A DNA stretch of 64,000 bases from Pseudomonadales bacterium (GTDB taxonomy: Bacteria > Pseudomonadota > Gammaproteobacteria > Pseudomonadales > Ketobacteraceae): contig NZXG01000040.1 of assembly GCA_002701845.1 (NCBI GenBank), positions 106,579 through 170,578 of the forward strand, in the 5' to 3' direction. Position 1 is the first letter of the stretch, and each line of letters begins with the position of its first letter. Under the pieces are notes generated by a model. That model ran no database searches. It was given only the letters and a program-made list of their open reading frames with translations, and was not told the DNA's origin. This document shows, piece after piece, positions 7,714-16,664 of this stretch. Position numbers and translations under genes: made by a program.

Positions 7714-9792
7714 ATGACTAAAAAAGCTGAGACCATAAAGTTACTGATTCTCCATGAATCCCCCGACGATGCGGAACAGCTGATGAACCTGATCCGCAAC
7801 TCCGGCCGTGCCACCCGTGGGCAAATGATAGAAAGTACCGAGCAACTGGCGGAGGCCCTGGCGGCCGGTGCCTGGGATCTGATGTTGCTGCGGCCGGAGG
7901 CCGGTGGCGTGTTTGCCATGGAGTGCCTGAAGGAAGTCAAAAAGCAGGCCAAAGACATCCCCGCCATTTTGCTGCTGGAAGAGTACGACGCCGAGGAAGT
8001 GGTGGAAGGCCTGCGGGAAGGCTATGAGGACGTGGTGCAGAAAGATGATCACGATCGTCTGTTGCTGGTGATCCAGCGGGAGTTGCGTAATTTGGGGGAA
8101 CGGCGGGCCCGGCGCGCGGCGGAACTGCACCTGCGGGAGGCGGAAAAGCGCTGTGCCGTACTGCTGGACAGCTCCCGGGACGCCATCACCTATATCACCG
8201 ACGGTATGCACACCTACGCCAATGAAGCTTATCTGGAATTATTCGGCTACGAGGATGCGGAAGACCTGGAGGGCATGCCCATCATGGACATGGTGGCGGC
8301 CAAGGATCACGAGGAGTTTAAAAACTTTCTGCGGGCTTACAGTGCCGGTGAGAGTGAGAGCAATGAATTTCTCTGTCATGGTCTGTGTACCGATGGCACC
8401 GAAATTCAGGCGCGGATGATTTTTTCCAACGCCACCTACGATGGCGAGCCCTGCACCCAGATTCTGATCCGCACCAACCAGGCCGATGCCGAGTTGCAGG
8501 AACGGTTGAAGGAAATCAGCAGCCAGGATCTGCTCACCGGACTGTATAACCGCGCTTACTTCACCCAGGAACTGGAAAGCATTATGCAGTGGGCGGTGAC
8601 TCACAGCAAAACCGCCACCCTGGCTTACGTGCAACTGGATAACTTTGCTTCGGTGCAGTCGGATATCGGTATTGCCGGTGCCGATATGGTGCTGGCGGAT
8701 GTGGCCACTCTGCTACGGGAGCTGATGCCCGCCGGCGCGGTCCTGGCCCGCTTTGGCGATGAAATCTTTACCGCGCTGATCCGGGAGCACTCCCTGGAGC
8801 AGGGCCGTGCCCTGGCGGAAAAAGTCCGCGCCGCTGTCGAAGATCATATGTCCGAGGTGCAGGACCGTACGGTGCAGGTCACCGCCAGTATTGGCCTGAC
8901 GCTGATCAGTGAAAACACCGACGACGCCGAGGAAATCGTAACCCGCGCCCATCAGGCCAGCGAGCAGGTGCGGGAGGAAAATCCCCTGGGTAACGGGGTG
9001 GCGGTATTCGATCCGGCATCGGTGCAAAAGGTGGATCCGTCCGATACCGGCGCCATTGTGCAGGACGCCATCGATCGCGGCCTGTTCAAGCTGTTGTTCC
9101 AGCCGGTGATTGATCTGCGTGGGGGCAGTGGTGAACTGTACGAAGTGTTCCTGCGCATGCTGGACGACGACGGCAACGAAGTGTCCCCCAATGAATTTCT
9201 GGCGGCTGCATCGCAGCAGGACCTGGGAGAGAAAATCGACCGGTGGGTGATTCTGCAGTCCATCAAACTGTTGTCCGAGCATCGTGCCAACGGCAACGAC
9301 ACCCGGCTGATTATCAACGTCACCGGCGAATCACTGAAGGATCACACCTTGCTGCCCTGGCTGAGCGTGGCGCTCAAAGCCGCCCGCATGCCCAGCGATG
9401 CCATTGTGTTCCAGTTCAGCGAAAGCGATGCCACCACCTATCTGAAACAGGCCAAGGAATTCAGCCGCGGACTGAAGGAGCTGCATTGCAAGGTATCCAT
9501 CTCCCGCTTCGGTTGTGCGCTGAATCCCTTTAACACCCTGAAGCATGTGGAGGTGGATTATCTGAAAGTGGACGGCTCCTTTATGAAAGACATCAACAGC
9601 GATGAAAGCAAGGAGGCGTTGAAGGAAATGGTGGCCGCCGCCCATGCCCAGGGTAAGCTCACCATCGCTCCGTTTGTGGAAAGCGCCGCGATTCTGTCCA
9701 TCCTCTGGCAGATCGGTGTCAACTATATTCAGGGCTACTACCTGCAGGCCCCCACCGAGGAGATGAATTACGACTTCTCCAGCGATGAGTAA
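7714..9792 (+). CDS. fimX: FimX-like c-di-GMP receptor, REC-PAS-GGDEF-EAL with degenerate catalytic motifs
   Basis: The 692-residue protein has, in order, a degenerate receiver (about 8-130), PAS (about 145-255), GGDEF (about 275-440) and EAL (about 455-685). The cyclase signature reads ARFGDEIF instead of GGDEF and the phosphodiesterase signature reads LYEVFLRM instead of EAL, so both enzymes are probably inactive. This matches FimX, whose EAL domain binds c-di-GMP and promotes type IV pilus assembly and twitching. C-terminal FVESAAILSILWQIGVNYIQGYY is the EAL-type barrel end. Synteny with the Pseudomonas fimX-psd-rhdA order supports orthology. Confidence 0.88.
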   Translation: MTKKAETIKLLILHESPDDAEQLMNLIRNSGRATRGQMIESTEQLAEALAAGAWDLMLLRPEAGGVFAMECLKEVKKQAKDIPAILLLEEYDAEEVVEGLREGYEDVVQKDDHDRLLLVIQRELRNLGERRARRAAELHLREAEKRCAVLLDSSRDAITYITDGMHTYANEAYLELFGYEDAEDLEGMPIMDMVAAKDHEEFKNFLRAYSAGESESNEFLCHGLCTDGTEIQARMIFSNATYDGEPCTQILIRTNQADAELQERLKEISSQDLLTGLYNRAYFTQELESIMQWAVTHSKTATLAYVQLDNFASVQSDIGIAGADMVLADVATLLRELMPAGAVLARFGDEIFTALIREHSLEQGRALAEKVRAAVEDHMSEVQDRTVQVTASIGLTLISENTDDAEEIVTRAHQASEQVREENPLGNGVAVFDPASVQKVDPSDTGAIVQDAIDRGLFKLLFQPVIDLRGGSGELYEVFLRMLDDDGNEVSPNEFLAAASQQDLGEKIDRWVILQSIKLLSEHRANGNDTRLIINVTGESLKDHTLLPWLSVALKAARMPSDAIVFQFSESDATTYLKQAKEFSRGLKELHCKVSISRFGCALNPFNTLKHVEVDYLKVDGSFMKDINSDESKEALKEMVAAAHAQGKLTIAPFVESAAILSILWQIGVNYIQGYYLQAPTEEMNYDFSSDE

Positions 9793-9920
9793 GCGGTGGT
9801 CCGGTGGATCGGGTCAGTTTGCAATCAGCCGCTGATGCAAATATAACCTGGCCTGCCTCTTGCCTGAATTTCACTGCCCGCTGAATGTGACGGAAATCCC
9901 ATCATAGCAAATCCGCTTAG

Positions 9921-9949
9921 GACCTTATCAAACTAGAAGTGTCTATAAT
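9921..9949 (+). promoter_or_regulatory. Candidate sigma-70 promoter
   Basis: A consensus -10, TATAAT (9944-9949), sits 17 bases after a weak -35, GACCTT (9921-9926). It precedes the unknown gene that starts at 10057 and leaves a leader of about 100 bases. Confidence 0.45.
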
Positions 9950-10056
9950 TGGAGAGATGGAATAACGGTTGCCCGGTTCCACGGCCAGTGACGGCCAGCG
10001 GCAGCCTCCACAGCTCGCCCCACGTATCTGCGTTTGCTCATCTGAGGACTACGGCC

Positions 10057-11130
10057 ATGGAAGAAGCCCGTAACATCAAGTCGACCCTGTACCCTCTGGC
10101 ACGGGATCTGCGCACCCTGAAAACCTGTGTCGCCAATATCCATAATATTTTACAGGCGGAGCCGGAACCTTTTGCCCCGGCGGCTCCCCCGGGCCTGGCG
10201 GCGTTACGTAACACCCTGCGACAGTTGAGCCGTTCCCTGCGCCTGCTGCAGCAGTGCAACGAGACCGCCGTGGCGGAAAGCGCGCAGGCGGAAAAGCTGG
10301 CGCAACGGGCCATGACCCTGGTGTTGCGGCCGGCGGCACGCTTGCATGATGGCAGCCTCCGGCAGCGTCAGCCGCTGGAGCGGGCCATTAATATGGCGGG
10401 CAGGCTGAATGGCTATCTCAACCCGCTGTTTGTGTTCACCGTGAGTGTGGCGCCGGTGGTGCAACTGATGCTGCGTGACCTGGAGGCACTGGACCAGCGC
10501 CTGGCACGGCTGAAAAAAGCCATCAACCGGGCCAGTGATGAAGAGTTGACCCGGGGGCTGCCGCCCCGGGTGGAGGAGCAGTTGGCAATACTGGCTCCAC
10601 GCCTGAAGAATCTGCAGCGGGAGCTGGCCGACATCGGTTATCAGATGGGGTTGCTGATGGGCCGCATGAACCGTCTCGCGGAATTGAGTGCCCGGCTGGA
10701 ACCGGTATTGCGGATAGCCCTTACCCTGGATCGTGCGGTGGAAGAGGTGGCGCCGGCCATGGTCAGTCTGCAGCGGCTGAGCAGAGCCCTGACCTCGGTG
10801 GAGGCCCGTTACGACCGGGAGAGTTCGCTGACCATGCAGGTGAACGCCGCGCTGGAGGCGCTGGATCTGCCCATGGACATCCTGCTGCAGCTGGAATCGC
10901 GGCTGCTGCACGCGGTGGAGGATTACGTCAACCCCACACTGCCCGCGCTGCAGGATCTCACCGACTATGTGAAACTGGCGCTGCCACGATCCTGGGAGCT
11001 GAACTCCCTGGAAGGTGCGCTGCTGACCCAGCACACCCGATTTGATATGACCCTGAAAACCACCGCCCCCCTGTTCGATGGGTTTGACCGGGCCCTGCAT
11101 CTGTTGCCGCGCACCAGCCACGTGGCCTGA
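10057..11130 (+). CDS. Unknown helical protein
   Basis: A 357-residue protein without a signal peptide and without a domain I recognise. It is almost wholly alpha-helical and rich in Leu, Arg and Glu, with long heptad-like stretches (for example around residues 45-95, 140-230 and 240-300) that suggest coiled coil. A helical hydrophobic stretch near residue 130 could be buried rather than membrane-spanning. ATG 10057 is chosen because TGAGGA lies about 10 bases upstream; the frame is open further upstream to 9949 but without a better start. A good promoter lies upstream. It sits between fimX and psd, so a link to pili or surface behaviour is possible but unproven. Confidence 0.6.
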   Translation: MEEARNIKSTLYPLARDLRTLKTCVANIHNILQAEPEPFAPAAPPGLAALRNTLRQLSRSLRLLQQCNETAVAESAQAEKLAQRAMTLVLRPAARLHDGSLRQRQPLERAINMAGRLNGYLNPLFVFTVSVAPVVQLMLRDLEALDQRLARLKKAINRASDEELTRGLPPRVEEQLAILAPRLKNLQRELADIGYQMGLLMGRMNRLAELSARLEPVLRIALTLDRAVEEVAPAMVSLQRLSRALTSVEARYDRESSLTMQVNAALEALDLPMDILLQLESRLLHAVEDYVNPTLPALQDLTDYVKLALPRSWELNSLEGALLTQHTRFDMTLKTTAPLFDGFDRALHLLPRTSHVA

Positions 11131-11144
11131 GGCCATCAACGGCA

Positions 11145-11173
11145 TTGGCTGGGGCTCGCTTGGCGCCTACAAT
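11145..11173 (+). promoter_or_regulatory. Sigma-70-type promoter
   Basis: TTGGCT (11145-11150) and TACAAT (11168-11173) are separated by exactly 17 bases and lie 26 bases upstream of the start of the small gene at 11200. Confidence 0.6.
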
Positions 11174-11199
11174 AGCGCCTGAATTGACTAACAGGGCCG

Positions 11200-11517
11200 A
11201 TGCCAATGGAGCTGACGGAACAACTGATCGGGGATGCCTCCCCTTATATCGCCAACCTGGTGTACGACATCGATGTGCGGATGGTATTTATGGAACTGGT
11301 GGACGCTCCGGAATCCCAGCGCCTGGTACGGCGCATTGTGTTTCCCGGGGTGGATTCCTTTCATGAGACCAACCTGCTGAATCAGCCCGATGACGAGGCC
11401 ATGGACGACGTGGTCAGCATCCAGCGGCTGGACACCCACCGGGTGATTCTGACCACCTACAAAAAAGAAATTCTGCTGCACTTGAGCGAAGAGCCATTTA
11501 CCGAAACCATCGAGTGA
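11200..11517 (+). CDS. Small conserved-looking cytoplasmic protein, unknown
   Basis: A 105-residue acidic protein with no signal peptide or membrane segment and no recognised motif. It has its own near-consensus promoter 26 bases upstream. AGGG lies 4-5 bases before ATG 11200; ATG 11206 is a close alternative. It is convergent with psd, with only 19 bases between stops. Alternating charged and hydrophobic strands (RMVFMELVDAP, HRVILTTYKKEILLHL) suggest a mixed alpha/beta fold. Function unknown. Confidence 0.6.
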   Translation: MPMELTEQLIGDASPYIANLVYDIDVRMVFMELVDAPESQRLVRRIVFPGVDSFHETNLLNQPDDEAMDDVVSIQRLDTHRVILTTYKKEILLHLSEEPFTETIE

Positions 11518-11536
11518 CACCCAGGCCAGCCACGGC

Positions 11537-12400
11537 TCAGGTGGCCAGGGTGGCCAGCTGCTCCCCCATGCACAGGCGGGAGCCCGGCCGCAGCGCCGGC
11601 TGCCAACGCACCCGGTCGGGGCCGAACAGGACGATCACCGTGGATCCCAGCCGAAACCGTCCCATTTCCTCGCCCCGGTCCAGCGCCACCGCCTGTTGCC
11701 GCGGCCGGTAGTCGACGTATTGCAGGCGTCGCCGGGGTGGGGCGACGATCCCGGCCCACACGGTTTCGATACTCGCCACCACCATGGCCCCCACCAGCAC
11801 CACGGCCATGGGCCCCAGTTCGGTGTCAAAAAACGCCACCACCCGCTCATTGCGGGCAAACAGGCCCGGCACATGGCCGGCGGTGAGCTGATTGACGGAG
11901 AACAGGCGGCCCGGCACGTAAACCATTTCCCGCAGGGTGCCGGCGCAGGGCATATGCACCCGGTGATAATCACGGGGGGCCAGATACACCGTGGCGAACT
12001 GGCCGTTGCGAAACGGCGCGGCGCGGTCACTGTCTCCCCCCAGTAGCTGGGTGAGGCTGTAGTCATGGCCTTTGGCCTGGAAAATCCGGTCCTCCGCAAT
12101 GGCCCCCAGTTGACTCATGGTGCCGTCGGCGGGGCAGGCGATGCCCTGGTCGGTGATGGGACGCACCTCCGGCTTCAGGGGCCGGGTGAAGAACTCGTTA
12201 AAGCTGGCATAGTTGTCCGGATTCTCTTCCAGCGCCAGGCTCATATCGATGCCGTACCGGCGCAGGAAGAAGCGGATGAACGCGTTTTTAACCAGCGGCC
12301 AGCGGGATTCCGCCAGCAGTCCGATGGCGCGGGATAACAGGTGCTGGGGGACCGCGTATTGCGGCAGTACCTGCAGGCGTTCAAGGGCGGGTTCGGTCAT
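11537..12400 (-). CDS. psd: Phosphatidylserine decarboxylase proenzyme
   Basis: This 287-residue inner-membrane-associated enzyme converts phosphatidylserine to phosphatidylethanolamine. The self-cleavage site is visible as LGST (in [12 protein letters not shown]) near residue 250: cleavage before Ser yields the pyruvoyl alpha chain. [10 protein letters not shown] is the conserved catalytic His/Asp region. Length fits the proteobacterial family. AAGG lies upstream of ATG 12400. Its position next to the rhodanese and fimX genes follows Pseudomonas gene order. Confidence 0.96.
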   Translation of the reverse strand: MTEPALERLQVLPQYAVPQHLLSRAIGLLAESRWPLVKNAFIRFFLRRYGIDMSLALEENPDNYASFNEFFTRPLKPEVRPITDQGIACPADGTMSQLGAIAEDRIFQAKGHDYSLTQLLGGDSDRAAPFRNGQFATVYLAPRDYHRVHMPCAGTLREMVYVPGRLFSVNQLTAGHVPGLFARNERVVAFFDTELGPMAVVLVGAMVVASIETVWAGIVAPPRRRLQYVDYRPRQQAVALDRGEEMGRFRLGSTVIVLFGPDRVRWQPALRPGSRLCMGEQLATLAT

Positions 12401-12471
12401 GGGGTTACCTTAAACAATAATCCGGAAAAATAGCGGGATGGTGGCATCACCAAGTCGCGGGTCAGGCGCGA

Positions 12472-13308
12472 TTATGAGCCGTCCGGCGCCCCGGTTGCAA
12501 CGGGGGTGGCGGGATCATTGCCCCATTCCGACCAGGATCCGGGGTAGGCCTGAATCTGCTCAAACCCCAGAATTTTCCCCAGCAGATAGGTGAATGCCGA
12601 GCGATGATGGCTCTGGCAATGGGTCACAATATGCTTGTCGGCGGTGATCCCCAGATCCGCCAGTTCATTGCGCACCTGATCCAGATCCCGCAGCCGTAGG
12701 TGATGGTGGCGGTCCATGGCCCGGGTCCACTCGTAGTTCACAGCGCCGGGGATATGGCCGTTTTTCCGGGCCCCGGGACGCAGGCCCAGATACTCCTCCG
12801 GGGAGCGGGCATCCCAGATTACGAAATTCGGTAGTTCCAGCCGTTGCAGGATTTCTTCCTTACTGATCATGGGTTGGGGGTGGTAATGGGCGGTGTAGTC
12901 CCGGGGGGTGGGTACCACCACCCCCTGCTCCAGCGGGCGCTGTTCCGCCGCCCAGGCGTGCAGGCCCCCGTTCAGATAAGAGTAATGACGATGGCCCAGT
13001 ACATCCAGGGTCCAGATCAGGCGTCCGGCCCAGCCCCCACCTTCATCGTCGTAGGCCACTACGTGGGTGTCCGGAGTCAGCCCCAGGGCGGAAAACACCC
13101 GGGACAAACTGGACTCCGGCGGCAGCTTGCCGGGGCCGGGCAGGGTGCCGCTGAGCAAATGCTGAAACGGCAGATAAACCGCCCCGGGGAGATGGGCGCT
13201 GGCGTATTGTTCGGGTCGGCACAGGTCCACCAGCAGCAGGCCCGGTGCCCCCAGGTGGGGCTCCAGTTCTGCCGGCTCCAGCAGCAGTGGCAGGTCCGGG
13301 GGATTCAT
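12472..13308 (-). CDS. rhdA: Thiosulfate sulfurtransferase, two-domain rhodanese
   Basis: A 278-residue tandem rhodanese. The N-terminal domain (about 1-135) is catalytically inactive. The C-terminal domain (about 150-275) carries the active loop CQSHHRS with the sulfur-accepting cysteine. It transfers sulfane sulfur from thiosulfate to thiophilic acceptors such as cyanide. The start has an excellent Shine-Dalgarno (TAAGGAGGTC) about 8 bases before ATG 13308. Adjacent to psd as in Pseudomonas, which supports the rhdA symbol. Confidence 0.9.
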   Translation of the reverse strand: MNPPDLPLLLEPAELEPHLGAPGLLLVDLCRPEQYASAHLPGAVYLPFQHLLSGTLPGPGKLPPESSLSRVFSALGLTPDTHVVAYDDEGGGWAGRLIWTLDVLGHRHYSYLNGGLHAWAAEQRPLEQGVVVPTPRDYTAHYHPQPMISKEEILQRLELPNFVIWDARSPEEYLGLRPGARKNGHIPGAVNYEWTRAMDRHHHLRLRDLDQVRNELADLGITADKHIVTHCQSHHRSAFTYLLGKILGFEQIQAYPGSWSEWGNDPATPVATGAPDGS

Positions 13309-13771
13309 ACTGCGTTGACCTCCTTATGCCCGGGCGGCGTTCCCCTTGCTGGACGAAAAAATGGTTCCAGCAGAGATTACCCATTTAGGGTGAACGGGCC
13401 CCAGTAATTCACCCAATGGTAACACTTTCCTGCGCCGCATTGTGGCAGTATGGGGACAGACGCCGGGGCACCAGCGTCGGGATGCGCCAAGATAAAGCAG
13501 GCCCTGACGGGTTGCGGTCTTTATAGGTTTGTAAAGACCGCTCCGGCCCGTGAAAATGGAGATAATTGCACGGTGCGTGGCAGTATTTACACAGCCGGGC
13601 CGGCAAATTGTGGGAAGTCCTGGCGATTGCTGCCATTTTAGTCAGTCTGGTCTGTATATTGCTAAAGGAATACACTACGATCGGGTGGAACCGGCATTGG
13701 GGTGCCTAATTGGGTTTTCATTTCGGTCGGTCTTCCATCTGGTCCGCTATCTCTTGTACGGAGGGAATAAC
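13309..13771. other. 463-base intergenic region with a strong stem-loop at 13514-13541
   Basis: This divergent region carries no supported ORF. The notable element is a perfect 10-bp stem, GCGGTCTTTA (13514-13523) and TAAAGACCGC (13532-13541), with an 8-base loop, flanked further out by matching ACGGG/CCCGT. No T-run follows, so it is not a standard terminator. It may be an operator, a leader structure for the gene at 13772, or part of a small RNA. A strong ribosome binding site lies at the right end. Confidence 0.5.
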
Positions 13772-15370
13772 ATGTCGGATTCCCGTGTGTTCCTATTGGG
13801 GTTTGATGCAGCCGATAAAGATCTTGTGGAGCAGTGGGCCCGGGAGGGCGCACTGCCCAACTTCCAGCGCTTACTGAAGCAGTCACTGTACGGTGATGTC
13901 GAACTGCCCCGGGGTCTGGAGGCGGGCTCGGTCTGGCCCACGTTTTATTTCGGGCTGCGACCGGACAAAAACGGGCAGTACGATGGCGCCCGCTTGTTCG
14001 ACCCGGCCATCTACGATCACCGCTCCTATCAACCGGACACCGACGCGCTGCCACCCCTCTGGACCCGCCTCAGTGAGTGTGGCAAGCGATGTGTGGTGAT
14101 TGACGCGCCTTACAATTACCCGGTGGACAGCATCAATGGCCTGAAAGTGGTGGACCGGGCCGGTCATGTACCGGCCGGTAGCGGTAATTTCCTGCATCTG
14201 CGTACCCATCCGCCGGAACTGGCGGAGACCATCCTGTCCCGTTACGGAGCGGACCCGGCGGGAGGGCGCTCCAGTGACTTTTTCCCGGTGGATACGGTGG
14301 ATGCGGTGCGGGAATTTGTTGATATTTATACCCGGCGTATCCACAGCAAGGTGGATATGATGCTGGATTTCTGGCAGCAGGAACCCTGGGATTTCTTCAT
14401 GTCCGTGTTTACCGAGGCCCATTGCGCCGGGCATCGCTGCTGGCATCTGCACGATCCGACCCATCCCCAACACGATGCGGAACTGGTGCAGGCGGTGGGC
14501 AACCCGCTGAAAACCATTTACCAGGCCCTGGACCAGGCGGTGGGGCGGGTATTGCAGGCGGTGGCCAGCGACACCCGGGTGATTCTTTACCTGAGCCACG
14601 GCATGGGCCCCCGCGCCAGTGGGACCCGGGTGCTGGATCGGGTGCTGGCACGGATGGACAATCAAGCCGTCAGCAGCCGTTCCGGCTGGTTGATGGACCT
14701 GGCGCGGCGCACCTGGCGGTTGATGCCCGAACAGATGCGCAAACCGTTTCAGAAACTGCGCGACAATGTCACCAATGATGGATTCCAGCCTAATCGGGCC
14801 GGTCGTCGTTTCTTCGAGGTTTATGCCAATGACCGCAGTGCCGGGATTCGTATCAATCTGCAGGGGCGGGAGGCCCAGGGCGTGGTGGCCCCGGAGCAGT
14901 ATGACCGGCTGTGCGAGGAGTTGGTGGAAGAGATGTATCGGCTCACCAATCCGGAATCCGGTCAACCGGTGGTGCGGGAGGTGATTCGAACCCGGGATTA
15001 TTATCAGGGCCCGCAGCGGGATCGCCTGCCGGATCTGCTGGTGACCTGGAACCGCAGTCACCCCATTAATTTCATCGAGTCCCCCCGGGTGGGTATCGTG
15101 GATACCAAGGGCATTGATATGCGCACCCGTACCGGTGACCATCGTATTCGCGGGCGGTTCTTTGCCCTGGCGCCGGACTGGCCGGCGCAAAAACTGAATC
15201 GGACCGTCAAAACCGAGGATTTTGTGCCCACCATTAGCCGCCTGCTGGGGGTGCCGGCGGGGGCAACCGATGGCCAGGAAATTCTGCATCTGGTGGCCGG
15301 ACCCCTGGGCGGCGCCAACAATGAAGAACAGCCGGCGCGAATCACACCACGGGCCAGTGGTCTGGCATGA
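13772..15370 (+). CDS. AlkP-superfamily phosphodiesterase/nucleotide pyrophosphatase-like protein
   Basis: A 532-residue protein of the alkaline phosphatase superfamily (type I phosphodiesterase branch). The N-terminus LLGFDAADKDLVEQWAREG gives the first metal Asp, and EAHCAGHRCWHLHD and RTGDHR give further His/Asp ligands. The usual SDHG metal motif reads YLSHGMG, lacking the Asp, so one metal site may be altered. No signal peptide is seen, so it acts in the cytoplasm. GGAGGG lies 7 bases before ATG 13772. It overlaps the next glycosyltransferase gene by 4 bases (ATGA), which implies a joint role in making or trimming a surface glycan; that is inference. Confidence 0.8.
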   Translation: MSDSRVFLLGFDAADKDLVEQWAREGALPNFQRLLKQSLYGDVELPRGLEAGSVWPTFYFGLRPDKNGQYDGARLFDPAIYDHRSYQPDTDALPPLWTRLSECGKRCVVIDAPYNYPVDSINGLKVVDRAGHVPAGSGNFLHLRTHPPELAETILSRYGADPAGGRSSDFFPVDTVDAVREFVDIYTRRIHSKVDMMLDFWQQEPWDFFMSVFTEAHCAGHRCWHLHDPTHPQHDAELVQAVGNPLKTIYQALDQAVGRVLQAVASDTRVILYLSHGMGPRASGTRVLDRVLARMDNQAVSSRSGWLMDLARRTWRLMPEQMRKPFQKLRDNVTNDGFQPNRAGRRFFEVYANDRSAGIRINLQGREAQGVVAPEQYDRLCEELVEEMYRLTNPESGQPVVREVIRTRDYYQGPQRDRLPDLLVTWNRSHPINFIESPRVGIVDTKGIDMRTRTGDHRIRGRFFALAPDWPAQKLNRTVKTEDFVPTISRLLGVPAGATDGQEILHLVAGPLGGANNEEQPARITPRASGLA

Positions 15371-16362
15371 ATGCGCCCCTGGTATCGGTAATCATCCCCC
15401 TCTATAACGCCGAGCATTACATCGAGCAGGCGGTGCGTTCGGTATTGGCTCAGACCCTGGCCGCCCTCGAGGTGGTGGTGGTGGACGATCATTCCACCGA
15501 TGGCAGCCTGCGGCGGGTACAGGCCCTGGCGGCGGAGGATGCCCGGGTACGCTGGCTGCAGACTCCCGCCAATGGCGGTCCCGGGCGGGCCCGCAACCTG
15601 GGCATGGACGCCGCCCGGGGCGAATGGATCAGTATGTTGGATGCCGATGACTGGTATGATGCCGGGCGCCTGCAACAACTGCTGGACGCGGCCCGGCAAC
15701 TGGGTCTGGCCATTGCCGCGGACAACCAGCGGTTTATCACCGATGCCGCCGGTGGTCACCAGGCGCTGTTGACGCCGGCGGATGAACCCTCCCCGCAACG
15801 GCTGGGGGTGGAGGACTATCTGGAGGGGGACCGCATTCATCGCACCTCCCGCAACCTGGGGCTACTGAAACCCATGATCCGGCGGGATCTGTTGCAGCAG
15901 CATGGTATCCGCTATGACGATGAGCGTCGCCGCACCATCGGCGAGGATTTTTATTTCCTCCTGGAGTGTATGAGCCATGGCGGGGGGCTGGCCTATGTGT
16001 CCCGGCCGCTGTACAACTACCGTACCTATGATCCCAATATGCTGACCAAACAGCTGGATCTGGAAAGTTATCATGCCTGGCGCGAGATGCACGGCCGCTA
16101 TGAACAGCTGTTCGATCCCGGACAACAGGCCAGGGCCAGCCGTTTGATGCAGCAGCGGGGCCGCGATATTGAGCAGCATATTCAGTTTCGGCGGCTGGTG
16201 GAGCCGTTGAAACGGGGGCGGTTGGGGGAGTTTGTGCGGGTGACTGTGACCAATCCTAAAAGCATTCTGCTGTTGCTGCGTAATCTGTTGGAGGACCCGG
16301 CGGCGCTGTTACTGACGGCCCGTTATCTGTTTCGCAGTATCCGCCATCGGCTGGGCACCTGA
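15367..16362 (+). CDS. Family 2 glycosyltransferase
   Basis: A 331-residue GT-A fold enzyme. It opens with the family 2 signature VSVIIPLYNAEHYIEQAVRSVL, then DDHSTDGS and the nucleotide-sugar/metal-binding DADDWYD near residue 95. A single domain with no clear transmembrane helix places it in the cytoplasm or at the membrane face. It is translationally coupled to the upstream AlkP-fold gene. The donor and acceptor are not evident. No other polysaccharide genes are adjacent. Confidence 0.88.
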   Translation: MNAPLVSVIIPLYNAEHYIEQAVRSVLAQTLAALEVVVVDDHSTDGSLRRVQALAAEDARVRWLQTPANGGPGRARNLGMDAARGEWISMLDADDWYDAGRLQQLLDAARQLGLAIAADNQRFITDAAGGHQALLTPADEPSPQRLGVEDYLEGDRIHRTSRNLGLLKPMIRRDLLQQHGIRYDDERRRTIGEDFYFLLECMSHGGGLAYVSRPLYNYRTYDPNMLTKQLDLESYHAWREMHGRYEQLFDPGQQARASRLMQQRGRDIEQHIQFRRLVEPLKRGRLGEFVRVTVTNPKSILLLLRNLLEDPAALLLTARYLFRSIRHRLGT

Positions 16363-16397
16363 GGGCCCTTTCCGACTTCGTATTTCGGGCCAAGATT

Positions 16398-16664
16398 TCA
16401 GAAGGTGTAAGGGTTTTGCTGGGGCACCGGTTGCGCTTGGCTGGGATTGACCTTGGCTTTGCCGGCCGTGGTCTGCTCCGCAGCCGGCACGTTGCGAATC
16501 AGACTGAATCCCCCTTGCAGCGCAACCTGGCGCCCCAGGTTATGGGGCGCCTGTAACGTTGCTGACGGCGATGGCCTGGTGGTTTCCTGCAACTGGGCCT
16601 GAATATAGCCGGCCCCCAGCAGCAGCATCGCCAGCAGGAGGAAAACACGGTCCATGTTATTCAT
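16398..16664 (-). CDS. Small exported/membrane-anchored protein, YqjK position
   Basis: An 88-residue protein whose N-terminus (MDRVFLLLAMLLLGAGYIQA) is a signal peptide or anchor, followed by a Pro/Gln/Ala-rich tail. Its start overlaps the end of the holin-like gene by 8 bases, so it is the third gene of a DUF883/holin-like operon resembling yqjD-yqjE-yqjK of E. coli by position. The sequence itself is not clearly YqjK, so function is unassigned. Confidence 0.6.
   Translation of the reverse strand: MNNMDRVFLLLAMLLLGAGYIQAQLQETTRPSPSATLQAPHNLGRQVALQGGFSLIRNVPAAEQTTAGKAKVNPSQAQPVPQQNPYTF

Noticed and set aside
13514..13541. Rho-independent terminator
   Set aside because: The stem is strong but no T-run follows on either strand.
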